Assembly: GCA_965222995.1 (NCBI GenBank)
Contig: OZ244977.1
Span: forward strand, 1,488,001-1,552,000
Direction: 5' to 3'
DNA length: 64,000 nucleotides
DNA from: SB11 sp965222995
GTDB taxonomy: Bacteria; Bacteroidota; Bacteroidia; UBA8524
Shown: one piece after another, positions 9,117 to 17,951 of the stretch
How positions within the stretch are numbered: the stretch's first letter is position 1
Layout: every line of letters starts with the position of its first letter
Program-made: the position numbers and the translations under genes
Notes under the pieces: generated by a model
The model's input: the letters and a program-made list of their open reading frames with translations, nothing else
Databases searched by the model: none
What the model was told of the DNA's origin: nothing

Positions 9117-10148
9117 CTAATCTCTTTTAAAGAAATGTTGGTACAAAGTACTTAAAAATTCTTTCTTGGTAGAGTACGGAATCTTATATTGCCTGTGGTT
9201 AATGATAGATATAGTGTTAATAATTTTCATATTGGCCCAAATATCTCTGTAAGCCTTAAATAAGTTCATATTGCTTAAATCGTAAATATGACCCGGTTCA
9301 CTTGTAGTACCGTTCACTTCAATTATCTTGATGTTAGTACCTTTCTGTAAATCTGTATCGCTAGAACAACGTAAATCGAACCTGCCGTAGTAAAAACCGT
9401 CCATAGTATTGGCAATCTGTTCAAAAAAATCAGTCATTTCTTTGGTTATCAGCTTATTAAAGTTTAAAAAAGCAGTTCCCTTACAATGGTTACCTATAGG
9501 CTGTACAATAAATTCTTCATTTTGTGCAGGAATGGTTTTTAACTTTTCAGGTTTTTCCTTTTCCAATAAATCCAAATACAACCTTCCTCGTTCGTGTTTT
9601 CTTAAGAGTTGCTTCACAGTATGCTCGCCATCGCCTGTTACGGTTAAAAAACCTTTCTTAACAATGGAAGTAATCCCTTTTTTATCTCCATTGGGATATT
9701 TGTAAAATATAATGCCATATTCTTCAGTAAAAGTAATGTACTCTTGAAGCATTATATCTTCACTAAAGTTCTTTGTATTCTCTAAAAGCTCACTTTCGTT
9801 ATTAATAATCATAACATCTTTACCTCGCTCGCCTATATTGGGCTTTATTACTAAAGGATAGTTGAGTCCGCTTTCCTTCACTATTGAGGCTATGTTATTT
9901 ATTTTCCTTTTATCAACTAATAGTGTTTGAGGCAAATATTGCTTAGGAATATCTTTAATAATGTCATACTTCTTTTCTCCAAAAAAACCACCCAAAGGAA
10001 TACCGGGGTTTGCTGCTGTAAAGTAGAGCAATGCCCTAGCACGTATAGCAAGTAGAGGCCAAAAAATGAAGATACCCGGCAAAAACATTAGCCATACAGG
10101 CCAATATTCATATTTTGTAAGTTTAATCCACCAAAGGGGTTTGCTCAT
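9117..10148 (-). CDS. membrane-anchored ATP-grasp ligase (D-Ala-D-Ala ligase-like)
   Basis: A 343-aa protein with one hydrophobic segment near the N terminus (about residues 17-35) and an ATP-grasp fold. Visible features: Y-P-L-V-I-K-P-N-I-G-E-R-G-K-D-V (ATP-binding lysine and glycine loop), I-M-L-Q-E-Y-I, Y-Y-G-R-F-D-L-R, and I-K-I-I-E-V-N-G (metal-binding Glu and Asn). Such enzymes join a carboxylate to an amine or hydroxyl with ATP; the substrate cannot be read from the sequence. It is directly upstream of, and in frame with, the LysE exporter, and divergent from a MarR regulator, which may control the pair. Confidence 0.75.
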   Translation of the reverse strand: MSKPLWWIKLTKYEYWPVWLMFLPGIFIFWPLLAIRARALLYFTAANPGIPLGGFFGEKKYDIIKDIPKQYLPQTLLVDKRKINNIASIVKESGLNYPLVIKPNIGERGKDVMIINNESELLENTKNFSEDIMLQEYITFTEEYGIIFYKYPNGDKKGITSIVKKGFLTVTGDGEHTVKQLLRKHERGRLYLDLLEKEKPEKLKTIPAQNEEFIVQPIGNHCKGTAFLNFNKLITKEMTDFFEQIANTMDGFYYGRFDLRCSSDTDLQKGTNIKIIEVNGTTSEPGHIYDLSNMNLFKAYRDIWANMKIINTISIINHRQYKIPYSTKKEFLSTLYQHFFKRD

Positions 10149-10355
10149 AAATGCTATTTACTATCGTGTTGAAATGATGGACTACTTTTAATTGTTGGGT
10201 ATAATATACGGTTTATTAAACAAGTTTGGTTTTGTGTTTGCTTTAAACAAAGCTGTTTAGCTTACTAACTAAGGCATTCAAATATCCGTCCTAAAGTTTA
10301 TATACCGTAAAACTGCAAAAAAAGTACAATAAAAATCACTTTTTGTAAGTTTTCT

Positions 10356-10384
10356 TTTGTTGTACGGCTGTATGATTAAATTTG
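10356..10384 (+). promoter_or_regulatory. sigma-ABfr-type promoter of the MarR gene
   Basis: TTTG (10356-10359), 17-bp spacer, TAAATTTG (10377-10384), matching the Bacteroidota TTTG / TAnnTTTG consensus. It lies 14 bp upstream of the MarR ATG. The rest of the 250-bp divergent region (10149-10398) shows no other feature I can support. Confidence 0.7.
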
Positions 10385-10398
10385 CACTTCCATAAACA

Positions 10399-10848
10399 AT
10401 GAAAATCGAAGATGAAATAAGCCAAAAAAAGTTTAGAAACTCTAAACAAAAAGCTGTTGTAAATATATTGTTTACAAGCAGTTGGCTACAACTTCGTATT
10501 AAAGATTTCATGAAGGGGGACGACATTACCCCGCAACAATACAATGTGCTGAAAATTTTGAAAGGTCAGTTTCCTACTCCTGTAACAACAAGCCTGATTA
10601 GGGAACGGATGCTTGACAAAATGAGCGATGTGAGTAGAATTGTATCTCGTTTGCAGGAAAAAGATTTAGTTAGTGTATGCCGTTCATGCCACGATAAGCG
10701 TTTGGTAGATATTGTAATTGCTGATAAAGGAATAAAATTAATAGAAAAAATAGACGGCGACAGCAGCTACATGGACAATATGATTAGCAAGCTAAGCGAA
10801 GAAGAAGCTGAGCAACTAAGCATCTTATTAGATAAAATTAGAGCGTAA
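10399..10848 (+). CDS. MarR family transcriptional regulator
   Basis: A 149-aa winged-helix DNA-binding protein. The core Q-Q-Y-N-V-L-K-I-L, the recognition-helix region (M-S-D-V-S-R-I-V-S-R-L) and the wing ending in D-K-R are typical MarR features. The wing contains C-R-S-C-H in place of the usual residues, which raises the possibility of thiol or metal sensing, though single cysteines at this point are common in Bacteroidota homologues. It is divergent from the ATP-grasp/LysE operon, a likely target. The stop lies 4 bp from that of the next, convergent gene. Confidence 0.88.
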   Translation: MKIEDEISQKKFRNSKQKAVVNILFTSSWLQLRIKDFMKGDDITPQQYNVLKILKGQFPTPVTTSLIRERMLDKMSDVSRIVSRLQEKDLVSVCRSCHDKRLVDIVIADKGIKLIEKIDGDSSYMDNMISKLSEEEAEQLSILLDKIRA

Positions 10849-10851
10849 AAC

Positions 10852-11385
10852 CTACTCTTTTCTTCGAAGTATAGCACTTTGATAGCCTGAAAGCAAATAA
10901 TTATATACTATTGGTATCTCCTCCTTATTTATATCTCCGGTTTTTTGTTTTTCATTTTCCTTTCCCGTAATAGTCTCAAAGTATATAGAGTCTTTTTCAA
11001 AATTATACTTTATTAATAAAAGGTTGTTTTGCACTGAAAACCTTGATAACAAAGTATTACCAAATAGTTTGGCGCTTAAAACAATACCGTTTTTTTCATC
11101 AATCTCAAAATCACCTGTAGTACTATCTTTTAATTGCAAAAAATACGACCTGACATCTGGATCTTTTGCAGATAAAAAATAACTTATTCGCCACTGCCAT
11201 AAACTGTCTTTTGAAGTAGAATCTATATATAATTCCATGGGCAATTTCAGTGATATTTCGCCATCGTGCTTATAAATCTTCAACTCACCACTCCACACAC
11301 CGATAAAGTCTTTGGGAAATTCTGTTTGACCAATACTTAAAAAAGAATGCCCAGTTATATATAGTATGAAAATGAACTTTTTCAT
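10852..11385 (-). CDS. secreted protein of unknown function
   Basis: A protein of 177 aa from the ATG at 11385, chosen over the in-frame upstream ATG at 11403 because the signal peptide (MKKFIFILYITGHSFLSIGQ) begins there. The mature part has alternating hydrophobic strands (F-I-G-V-W-S-G-E-L-K-I-Y, then L-L-I-K-Y-N-F), suggesting a small beta-barrel or lipocalin-like fold. That is inference only. One base separates its start from the stop of the upstream membrane-protein gene, so the pair is an operon. Confidence 0.55.
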   Translation of the reverse strand: MKKFIFILYITGHSFLSIGQTEFPKDFIGVWSGELKIYKHDGEISLKLPMELYIDSTSKDSLWQWRISYFLSAKDPDVRSYFLQLKDSTTGDFEIDEKNGIVLSAKLFGNTLLSRFSVQNNLLLIKYNFEKDSIYFETITGKENEKQKTGDINKEEIPIVYNYLLSGYQSAILRRKE

Positions 11386-11386
11386 T

Positions 11387-11980
11387 TTATGAGAAGTTAG
11401 CAATCAACATAATTGAAATATTGTATAAACTGGAAACTGCTATCATAGCCAGGCAAGCTTTTTCGCCTGAATTAAGTATTTTACTCAAATGCCCGTTAAG
11501 CATAATATTAGCAATTATACCCACTGTAATATAATGTATAAAGCCTCCTACCGATAATGCATCAACTTCTTTACTGTTTTGTATAAGTATTTGAAAAACC
11601 AATAATACCAGCAGTACTAAAAAATATATATTGTTGCTTCCTAACTCTTCTCTACTTTTAAATAACCTGTAGGCCAGCATAACAGTAAAAATAGTTAAAC
11701 CTATCCTACCTATCAGTAAAGCAGCTTCTGCTTTAACAGTAACATCGGTAAGTGTTAAATACACCCCGGCTGCCCCCATAGTAAAAGCAATGAGCAATAG
11801 TGAGTAATAGTTTCTAACCTTAATAATGTAGTAAAGAAAAAGTACTCCCCAGCTAATAAAAAAAGTATAGGCTAGGTATTGGGTATACTGCCAGGAATAT
11901 ATTGCTGATAGGGTAAGAGCGGTTAATAAGGCTATTAGCCAGCCAATAAATACTTCTTCAAAAAATTTTAATTGTTTCAT
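11387..11980 (-). CDS. six-helix membrane protein of unknown function
   Basis: A 197-aa polytopic protein with about six hydrophobic helices separated by short loops. The N terminus (MKQLKFFEEVFIGWLIALLT) and the loop Y-R-L-F-K-S-R-E-E-L are the only charged stretches. I do not recognise a family. It is transcribed together with the small secreted protein downstream. A strong bidirectional terminator lies 56 bp upstream of its start. Confidence 0.6.
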   Translation of the reverse strand: MKQLKFFEEVFIGWLIALLTALTLSAIYSWQYTQYLAYTFFISWGVLFLYYIIKVRNYYSLLLIAFTMGAAGVYLTLTDVTVKAEAALLIGRIGLTIFTVMLAYRLFKSREELGSNNIYFLVLLVLLVFQILIQNSKEVDALSVGGFIHYITVGIIANIMLNGHLSKILNSGEKACLAMIAVSSLYNISIMLIANFS

Positions 11981-12035
11981 CGCCGTTTTCAGACAACAAA
12001 GTAAAGCAATACAATCATAAACCGTTATAAAACCA

Positions 12036-12066
12036 AAAGTCCCATCAAAAATTTTGACGGGACTTT
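12036..12066. terminator. hairpin terminator-like element
   Basis: Perfect outer arms AAAGTCCC / GGGACTTT with inner arms TCAAAA / TTTTGA. It sits upstream of the minus-strand membrane gene (start 11980) and upstream of the plus-strand TetR gene, so no visible gene ends at it. It may insulate the two units or end an unrecognised short transcript. The rest of the 11981-12343 gap holds the TetR promoter and nothing else I can support. Confidence 0.55.
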
Positions 12067-12285
12067 CAGTTCAAACCTACCTTATCGTTTTTTCCAATTT
12101 TTTTATATTCTTCTGCAAGAATAAACACAAACAAAAATTTCTCAACTTGCTGTGTTGCAAAGTATTCTGGAAAAACTACTTATTAAGACACAGCAAGTTT
12201 CTTAAAAGTTGCCTGGGTTTTAAAAATTTTTATCGAAAATGTGATTTTGTAGATAAGTTGTGTATTCTGACTTATTAGTCATTAG

Positions 12286-12293
12286 TACATTTG
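12286..12293 (+). promoter_or_regulatory. -7 promoter element (TACATTTG)
   Basis: Exact TAnnTTTG match followed by C, as in other promoters of this window, about 50 bp upstream of the TetR start. A TTG lies 25 bp upstream, slightly far for a -33 element. Confidence 0.5.
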
Positions 12294-12343
12294 CGATTAC
12301 ACAAAGATACTGTTAGCAAGGTATAACCTTGTTTATGAAGATT

Positions 12344-13048
12344 ATGCCGAAGCCAACATTTATAAATCTCCAAAAAAATAAAAAAACTAAATTTTTATCC
12401 GTTGCGTTAGAAGAGTTTGCTTTGAACGACTATGACCATGCTTCTATTACACACATTGTGAAAATTTTAGAAATAGCTAAAGGAAGTGTATACCAATACT
12501 TTGAAAACAAGAAAGATTTGTACTTGTATTTGCTGGAGCAGGCAACACGCAAAAGGCAAGATTATGTGAAACCTTTGCTAAAGAACCCACCAAATGATTT
12601 TTATGAGTTAGTAATACAGTTGTTTAAGGAAACTATAAAGTTTGATATTGAGAACCCGTTATACAGTCGCTTACTATCAAACGCTAATAATGAAAAGTTT
12701 AGTAAAGACTTAGGGAACGCAATGATAGAAATGCGTAAAAAATCTATGGACTTTATGCGCGGGTTAATTGAGAGAGAGCTATTGATGGGTGGGGTGCGTT
12801 TTGACTTGAATATAGATTTAGCAAGCTATTTACTAGCCCAAATGAATGCTAATATTCTTGATTTTTTGGTGATACAAAACAAAATTGATAGTGCAACGCT
12901 TATGAGTACCCGAAAAATGAGAAATGCTATTAGCGATGATGATATACAATCAACAGCGCGCCAAATAGCAGATTTTTTAAGGGTTGGTATAAAAACGGAA
13001 GTAAAAAAAGGCAAAGCTGCCAATAAACAACAACCTCGCCTTTTATAA
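12344..13048 (+). CDS. TetR/AcrR family transcriptional regulator
   Basis: A 234-aa regulator. The N-terminal helix-turn-helix covers residues 15-60, with I-A-K-G-S-V-Y-Q-Y-F-E-N-K-K-D-L-Y-L-Y-L-L, the most conserved part of the family. The start at 12344 gives M-P-K-P-T-F-I-N-L, the usual opening of this subfamily; an in-frame ATG (12335) and TTG (12329) lie just upstream. The C-terminal ligand domain is all-helical and divergent. The Lys/Gln-rich tail (KKGKAANKQQ) is unusual. The ferritin gene is convergent, so there is no obvious adjacent target. Ligand unknown. Confidence 0.88.
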   Translation: MPKPTFINLQKNKKTKFLSVALEEFALNDYDHASITHIVKILEIAKGSVYQYFENKKDLYLYLLEQATRKRQDYVKPLLKNPPNDFYELVIQLFKETIKFDIENPLYSRLLSNANNEKFSKDLGNAMIEMRKKSMDFMRGLIERELLMGGVRFDLNIDLASYLLAQMNANILDFLVIQNKIDSATLMSTRKMRNAISDDDIQSTARQIADFLRVGIKTEVKKGKAANKQQPRLL

Positions 13049-13066
13049 TATTATGAAACGTGGGTA

Positions 13067-13585
13067 TTAACCTTCTTTGCTGGCTATTTTAGCTTGGTTA
13101 GGCATGTTTTCTAAGTCTCTATCCAGCAAATACAAACTATCTTTACTGTCGCCCAGCATTTTAATCTTATCGTTAATTTCTTTAAACAGGTTTTCTTCTT
13201 CAAGCTGCTCAGAAACATACCACTGCAAAAAGTTAAATGTGGTATAATCTTTCTCTTTCAAACACAAGTCTACAATATCGTGTATAGAAGCTGATATTTT
13301 TTGCTCATTAGCCAAAATCTCTTCAAACAACTGCGCGTAACCTTTAAAATTACGGTTTGCTTGTTTCACAGCAGGGGCTAACCCTGTACCGCCGGCTTCA
13401 TTTATATAATGAAACAGTTTCATCATATGCATGTGTTCTTCTTCCACCTGGTCGTACAAAAAACGTGCAGTGCCTGTATAGCCATTTACTTCCATCCACG
13501 ATGCCATAGCCAAATACTGATATGACGATTGTCCTTCACGAGCTACTTGGTCGTTAAGGGCTTTTTCTATTTTATTACTTAACAT
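13067..13585 (-). CDS. ftnA: ferritin
   Basis: A 172-aa non-heme bacterial ferritin that oxidises Fe(II) and stores it as a mineral core in a 24-mer cage. All ferroxidase-centre residues are present at the E. coli FtnA numbering: E17, E50, H53, E94, Q127 and E130. The C terminus (N-Q-A-K-I-A-S-K-E-G) is short. A Bacteroidota-type promoter is visible just upstream. No Fur box was identified by eye. Confidence 0.95.
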   Translation of the reverse strand: MLSNKIEKALNDQVAREGQSSYQYLAMASWMEVNGYTGTARFLYDQVEEEHMHMMKLFHYINEAGGTGLAPAVKQANRNFKGYAQLFEEILANEQKISASIHDIVDLCLKEKDYTTFNFLQWYVSEQLEEENLFKEINDKIKMLGDSKDSLYLLDRDLENMPNQAKIASKEG

Positions 13586-13607
13586 ATTCTTGTGCTTAAT
13601 ATTGATA

Positions 13608-13641
13608 CAAAGTTAAATTTAGTACTAAAGTATAATAGCAA
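13608..13641 (-). promoter_or_regulatory. ferritin promoter
   Basis: Read on the minus strand: TTG (13641-13639), 23-bp spacer, TAACTTTG (13615-13608), an exact TAnnTTTG. The -7 element ends 22 bp upstream of the ferritin ATG. Confidence 0.6.
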
Positions 13642-13662
13642 TCGTTTAAGATATATACAAGA

Positions 13663-14781
13663 ATGGTATCAAAAAAGTTTCTCTTTCTACTAACATTTTC
13701 TACTTTTTGCAGCTTATTGTTTGCTCAGAAAAACGATAAAGATATTTACATGAAAGTCGTTCATTTCGACTTCAATAAATGGGAAATACAAAATCAGGAT
13801 AAAAGAGCATTAAAGTCAGTTGTAAGAGCTGCAAAAGCCCAGAAAAAACCTTATTACTTAATGATTATCGGGCATACCGATAATATTGATAAAAATGAAT
13901 ACAATTATCAATTGGGGTTAAAGCGAGCTAATGCAGTAGCTCAGTATATTATAAAAAGTGGAATTGATAGCAGCAACATTAGATTATATAGTAAAGGTGA
14001 AGAGCATGCTACACAAAATGCACCTGATTCTGTACGCAAGAAAAACCGAAAAGCAGTAGTAATACTATATGAAAAAGGAGAAGAAACTAACGAACCTACT
14101 TACAATGTAGACTCTTCTATACAAGTAATATTAAATGTAAAATTATTTGATGCTGAAACAAAAAAACCAATTAGAGGAAACATGCTGGTTTTTCTTAAGA
14201 GTGATAAATATGATAATAAATTGATATATAATATTTTAAATAAACATAGTTTTAGTACTACTTTATTTAAGAGTAATTACGAAATATCTTACTCATCAAA
14301 AGGATATAAGACTAAAAGTGTTAGCTATTCTTTTAGCAAATCACTGCTTGAGAAGTCAAAAAACATAGTAGTAAACGTAGAGCTAAAAAAAATAAAAGTA
14401 AAAAGTAAAGTTAGTTTCGATAAGATACTGTTTGTAGGAAATAAATCTGTCTTCTTACCCTCTTCTAAGCCTCACCTAAGAAGAGTTTTGAGTATTGCAA
14501 AGTCTCGTAATACAAAGGCTATAGAAATTGTTGGTCATGTGAACTATCCTTATCATTTCAATCAAAATGATACAAACATGATTAAGTTTAACTTTGAGCT
14601 CTCCTACAACAGAGCCAAGGCTGTATATAACTATTTAGTGAACAATGGCGTAAATAGCACTATAATTACCTACCGGGGAGCAGGAAACACCGAAATGATA
14701 TTTCCATGGACTTTAAGGGAAATAGAAATGAAAAAAAACCGACGAGTTGAGGTGCTAATTCTTGAAGAAAGTACTAATTGA
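13663..14781 (+). CDS. double OmpA-domain outer-membrane-associated protein
   Basis: A 372-aa protein with a signal peptide, a first OmpA-like peptidoglycan-binding domain (about 30-130; I-I-G-H-T-D-N then L-G-L-K-R-A-N-A-V-A-Q-Y-I), a middle beta domain (about 155-245; D-A-E-T-K-K-P-I-R-G, like carboxypeptidase-regulatory or PEGA modules), and a second, degenerate OmpA-like domain (about 255-370; I-V-G-H-V-N-Y then S-Y-N-R-A-K-A-V-Y-N-Y-L). It probably sits in the periplasm tethered to peptidoglycan. The next gene is a paralogue with the same architecture and overlaps it by four bases. Confidence 0.8.
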   Translation: MVSKKFLFLLTFSTFCSLLFAQKNDKDIYMKVVHFDFNKWEIQNQDKRALKSVVRAAKAQKKPYYLMIIGHTDNIDKNEYNYQLGLKRANAVAQYIIKSGIDSSNIRLYSKGEEHATQNAPDSVRKKNRKAVVILYEKGEETNEPTYNVDSSIQVILNVKLFDAETKKPIRGNMLVFLKSDKYDNKLIYNILNKHSFSTTLFKSNYEISYSSKGYKTKSVSYSFSKSLLEKSKNIVVNVELKKIKVKSKVSFDKILFVGNKSVFLPSSKPHLRRVLSIAKSRNTKAIEIVGHVNYPYHFNQNDTNMIKFNFELSYNRAKAVYNYLVNNGVNSTIITYRGAGNTEMIFPWTLREIEMKKNRRVEVLILEESTN

Positions 14782-15854
14782 AACCACTATTACATATTAT
14801 TATTCTGTTGTTGTTTGCTGCACCATCGGTAGCACAGCAAAAACTGGTGTACAAAAAGCGGGTATACTTTGCATTTAATAAATACGATATACGTCCTGTA
14901 GATAGTAGAGCGTACAAGTCTTTTTTAAGAGCGGTTTCCGCTCAAAAAGGAGGTTTCTTTATAAAACTTACAGGGCATACAGATTTTATTGATATAGACC
15001 CTTACAATGATAAACTGGGGCTTAACCGCGCAAATGCCGTTAAGCAATACCTGGTAAGTAAAGGGGTACTCGAAGAACTTATAAAAACATACTCTAAAGG
15101 GGAGAAAGTAGCCATAAGCGATAATACTACCGATACAGGGAGAGCCCTAAACCGCAGGGTAGAAATGGAATTGTACAGTACAGGCGGGGCAATGCCTGAT
15201 GGTGGCTTAAGACTTACGGGTACTTTATACGATGCTGAAACTAAAGAAAAGATAAAAGGAACTATTAAAATATCTATAAACAAGCCTAAGGAGGTTGATA
15301 GAAATAAAGTTAAGCTTCACAAAAATGTAGATACTTACTCGCAAGCTGCAATTGCAGGGCGTACTTATACCGTATACTTTGATGCTGAAGGATATATAGC
15401 TAAAGGCTATAGCTTATCTATTCCTAAATCTGCCAAAAAAGGAGCCTTCACTCAAGATGCTTATTTGAAGAAACTGAAAATTAAAAAACGCTTCGACTAC
15501 GAGCGTATTTACTTTGTTCCCAATAAAGATGAGTTTCGTTCAATAGCCCATCCCGAACTCCAAAAACTACTTCGTTTTATGCAAAGTGACACCACAATTG
15601 TGGTAGAAATACGGGGGCATATAAACTACACCAAAAACCGCAAACCCATGACAGAGGTTGAAGAGTTTATTTTTTATGACTTATCTCTGCGTAGAGCTAT
15701 TGCAGTATATAACTACTTAGTACACTTTGGGGTGAACCCTAACAGAATGAGTTATAGAGGTATGAGCAACAAAGAACTTAGAGTGCCTTATGCAAGAACT
15801 TTAGAAGAAAGCCAACGAAATATGAGGGTAGAGATAGTGGTGCTTGAAAATTAA
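14778..15854 (+). CDS. double OmpA-domain protein, paralogue of the preceding gene
   Basis: A 358-aa tandem paralogue of the preceding gene. It has a signal peptide (MKPLLHIIILLLFAAPSVAQ), OmpA domain 1 (L-T-G-H-T-D-F ... L-G-L-N-R-A-N-A-V), a middle beta module (Y-D-A-E-T-K-E-K-I-K-G) and OmpA-like domain 2 (I-R-G-H-I-N-Y ... L-S-L-R-R-A-I-A-V-Y-N-Y-L). The start is TTG: it overlaps the previous stop (TTGA), the signal peptide begins exactly there, and no ATG is available. The two genes surely share a transcript. Fusion of OmpA modules with PEGA-like modules is known in Bacteroidota gliding and T9SS-linked proteins, but I see no PorE/SprE-type features, so the role stays open. Confidence 0.8.
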   Translation: MKPLLHIIILLLFAAPSVAQQKLVYKKRVYFAFNKYDIRPVDSRAYKSFLRAVSAQKGGFFIKLTGHTDFIDIDPYNDKLGLNRANAVKQYLVSKGVLEELIKTYSKGEKVAISDNTTDTGRALNRRVEMELYSTGGAMPDGGLRLTGTLYDAETKEKIKGTIKISINKPKEVDRNKVKLHKNVDTYSQAAIAGRTYTVYFDAEGYIAKGYSLSIPKSAKKGAFTQDAYLKKLKIKKRFDYERIYFVPNKDEFRSIAHPELQKLLRFMQSDTTIVVEIRGHINYTKNRKPMTEVEEFIFYDLSLRRAIAVYNYLVHFGVNPNRMSYRGMSNKELRVPYARTLEESQRNMRVEIVVLEN

Positions 15855-15918
15855 CAATCTTGAACTTTTTTAAAGACAAAAGGTACAGCTTATTACCTTA
15901 GCACAATTAATAATTACT

Positions 15919-17901
15919 ATGAAAAAACTTATACTACTTTTTGCAGTATTTTCAATTGTTAATCCGGCTATAAGTCAGCATTTTGAGTGGGCTGCAAGCA
16001 TGGGAACTGCCCAAACAGAAACTTTAGCCTCAGTAATAGATAAAGAAGGAAATATTACCCAAATTGTAACTTGGCAAACCACCTATTTTACTAAGCATAA
16101 TGAAGCTTACTTTGTATTTGATGCTTTTGGAAACGATACAAAGCTAAATAATATACGCCCCATCCAATTAGTTTTGGTTCAGTTTGATAAAAACGGGAAG
16201 CATAAGTGGAATAAAAGCATTTATAGCTTCTATTCTAGAAGTTTAACCGAAGATGTAAAGCTAACCGTATCAGATAATGGCGAAGTTTCTGTATTTCTAT
16301 TCTCCGATTATTTCTATGGAGTAAGTGATTATGCTTTTGAAGAGATTTTGAGGAAAAACAAGTTTGAGGTGAACCTAAACAGTTATCAAAAAGGGCGAAA
16401 GCCAAAAACCGAAGTAAAAGAGCAAGGTGATGAAGAGTATATTGAAGAGAACTTCAACAAAATAAAAGAGAAATGGGAAGGGCTTGTAGAGTTTAAGTTC
16501 TCTAGCAAAGGTGAATTGATAGATTTAAAGAAAATTGTACCTGAAATTCACTTAGAACCTCATGCAGCTCAATCTACAAACGATGGAGGGGTGGTTTTGT
16601 TATGCTCGCTAAGCGATGATATAGTTTTAGAAGGAACTGATATTAAAGCAGATAAGAGTGGAGGGTACATTCTTATTAAACTTGATACAGAAAGGCATAT
16701 ACAATGGGCTAAACCGTTTTATTTCATGCGTAAGTCTTGCTGCACTTATATTATACCTTACCCAAACATAGCAAAATCTTCTAATGGAAATATTTATGTA
16801 GCTGGCGCCATGCATGGAGGGATTGTTTTTCCTAATGATGATAAAGTAAGCTTCAAAACCAAAGCTGATACACTACCACACAGTGAGCCGTTTCAAGGTT
16901 TTGTAGCAGCCTTTAACAAAAAAGGAAAAATGCTTTGGCAAAAAACTTCCGGTGGAAGAAACACCATACACTCAATTTATGCTAACGACAAATACGTGTA
17001 TGCAAGTGGTATATCCCGACTCAATACTGAAATATTTGGTAAAAAGGCTGATACCACAGAAGGTAAGAGTGGTTTTTTAATTGCCTTTGATGCAAGAAAA
17101 GGGAAGGCTAAATGGTTTAAAAGTAATGGTACTGATGGGTTTGTTACACTAACACAAGACAATGAAGGCAATATTTACGGTATTGGAGACCATACAGCAA
17201 ACAGACACGCTAAGGCAGGCCCTAAAGCAGCCTATGTTTTTGAAACGGATACGCTAGACAAAAGCTGGCATAGAATGATTATAGCCAGCTATACTGATAA
17301 AGGCGAATATAGATGGATGAAGAATATATCGTCTGTTTTGTACCAAAGGCAACATTACTATAATCTGCACATTAATGATTGTAATAACCTTTTTCTTTCA
17401 GGTTCAGCATTTGCAGGGCTAAAAATACCCAGCCAGTATTTGGATGGTGCTTTTATGAGAGGTGAAGCTTATGGTAGTATGGCTTACTTAAGTAAAATTA
17501 AAAACAACACCAATCAACTAGATACAAATAGCAACGTCAAGCAGGGAAAGGGAACTAATAACCCATTATTTCAATATAGAGAAGCTGCGGGCAAAGCTAT
17601 TGAAGGGCAAAAAGGGTGTGGAGTTAGCCCAGGACCTTGGCAAATGATAGTATACCCAAACCCTTTTACCGGCAAAGCAACGGTAAAAATTAAAACCACT
17701 TATGATGACAATAATGTAAACTTATTGCTTATGGATATGAATGGGAAAACTATTAGTACAATTACTGCTAATATGAAACTGGAACATGGGGTTTATACCT
17801 ACCCGCTAGATGCACTTGCAACAAACCTAAGTAAAGGAACTTACTTGGTAGTGCTTAGAGGTAGCGCAACCATTTTATCAGAGCGAGTTATTTATAAATA
17901 A
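15919..17901 (+). CDS. T9SS-exported protein with propeller-like repeats
   Basis: A 660-aa secreted protein. It has a signal peptide (residues 1-19), then repeated segments of the form I-D-K-E-G-N-I, F-D-K-N-G-K-H-K-W, L-D-T-E-R-H-I-Q-W-A-K and T-Q-D-N-E-G-N-I-Y-G-I, typical of SBBP-like beta-propeller blades. The C terminus is a type A type IX secretion signal: Y-P-N-P-F-T-G-K-A then M-D-M-N-G-K-T-I and a final S-K-G-T-Y-L-V-V-L-R-G. The protein is therefore exported by the Por system and probably displayed on the cell surface. A weak -7 element (TACCTTAG) lies about 20 bp upstream. It follows the OmpA pair by 64 bp. Confidence 0.85.
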   Translation: MKKLILLFAVFSIVNPAISQHFEWAASMGTAQTETLASVIDKEGNITQIVTWQTTYFTKHNEAYFVFDAFGNDTKLNNIRPIQLVLVQFDKNGKHKWNKSIYSFYSRSLTEDVKLTVSDNGEVSVFLFSDYFYGVSDYAFEEILRKNKFEVNLNSYQKGRKPKTEVKEQGDEEYIEENFNKIKEKWEGLVEFKFSSKGELIDLKKIVPEIHLEPHAAQSTNDGGVVLLCSLSDDIVLEGTDIKADKSGGYILIKLDTERHIQWAKPFYFMRKSCCTYIIPYPNIAKSSNGNIYVAGAMHGGIVFPNDDKVSFKTKADTLPHSEPFQGFVAAFNKKGKMLWQKTSGGRNTIHSIYANDKYVYASGISRLNTEIFGKKADTTEGKSGFLIAFDARKGKAKWFKSNGTDGFVTLTQDNEGNIYGIGDHTANRHAKAGPKAAYVFETDTLDKSWHRMIIASYTDKGEYRWMKNISSVLYQRQHYYNLHINDCNNLFLSGSAFAGLKIPSQYLDGAFMRGEAYGSMAYLSKIKNNTNQLDTNSNVKQGKGTNNPLFQYREAAGKAIEGQKGCGVSPGPWQMIVYPNPFTGKATVKIKTTYDDNNVNLLLMDMNGKTISTITANMKLEHGVYTYPLDALATNLSKGTYLVVLRGSATILSERVIYK

Positions 17902-17939
17902 CATTCTCAATTTTCTATTTTCAATACTTAATTCAATAG

Positions 17940-17947
17940 TACATTTG
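17940..17947 (+). promoter_or_regulatory. -7 promoter element (TACATTTG) touching the miaE start
   Basis: Exact TAnnTTTG ending only four bases before the A of the miaE ATG at 17952. Since transcription starts a few bases after this element, the miaE mRNA would be leaderless or nearly so. Confidence 0.55.
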
Positions 17948-17951
17948 CAAC

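Noticed and set aside
12054..12278. 74-aa open frame upstream of the TetR gene
   Set aside because: It starts within the terminator hairpin, is Phe/Lys/Cys-rich as expected of random AT-rich DNA, and has no family resemblance.
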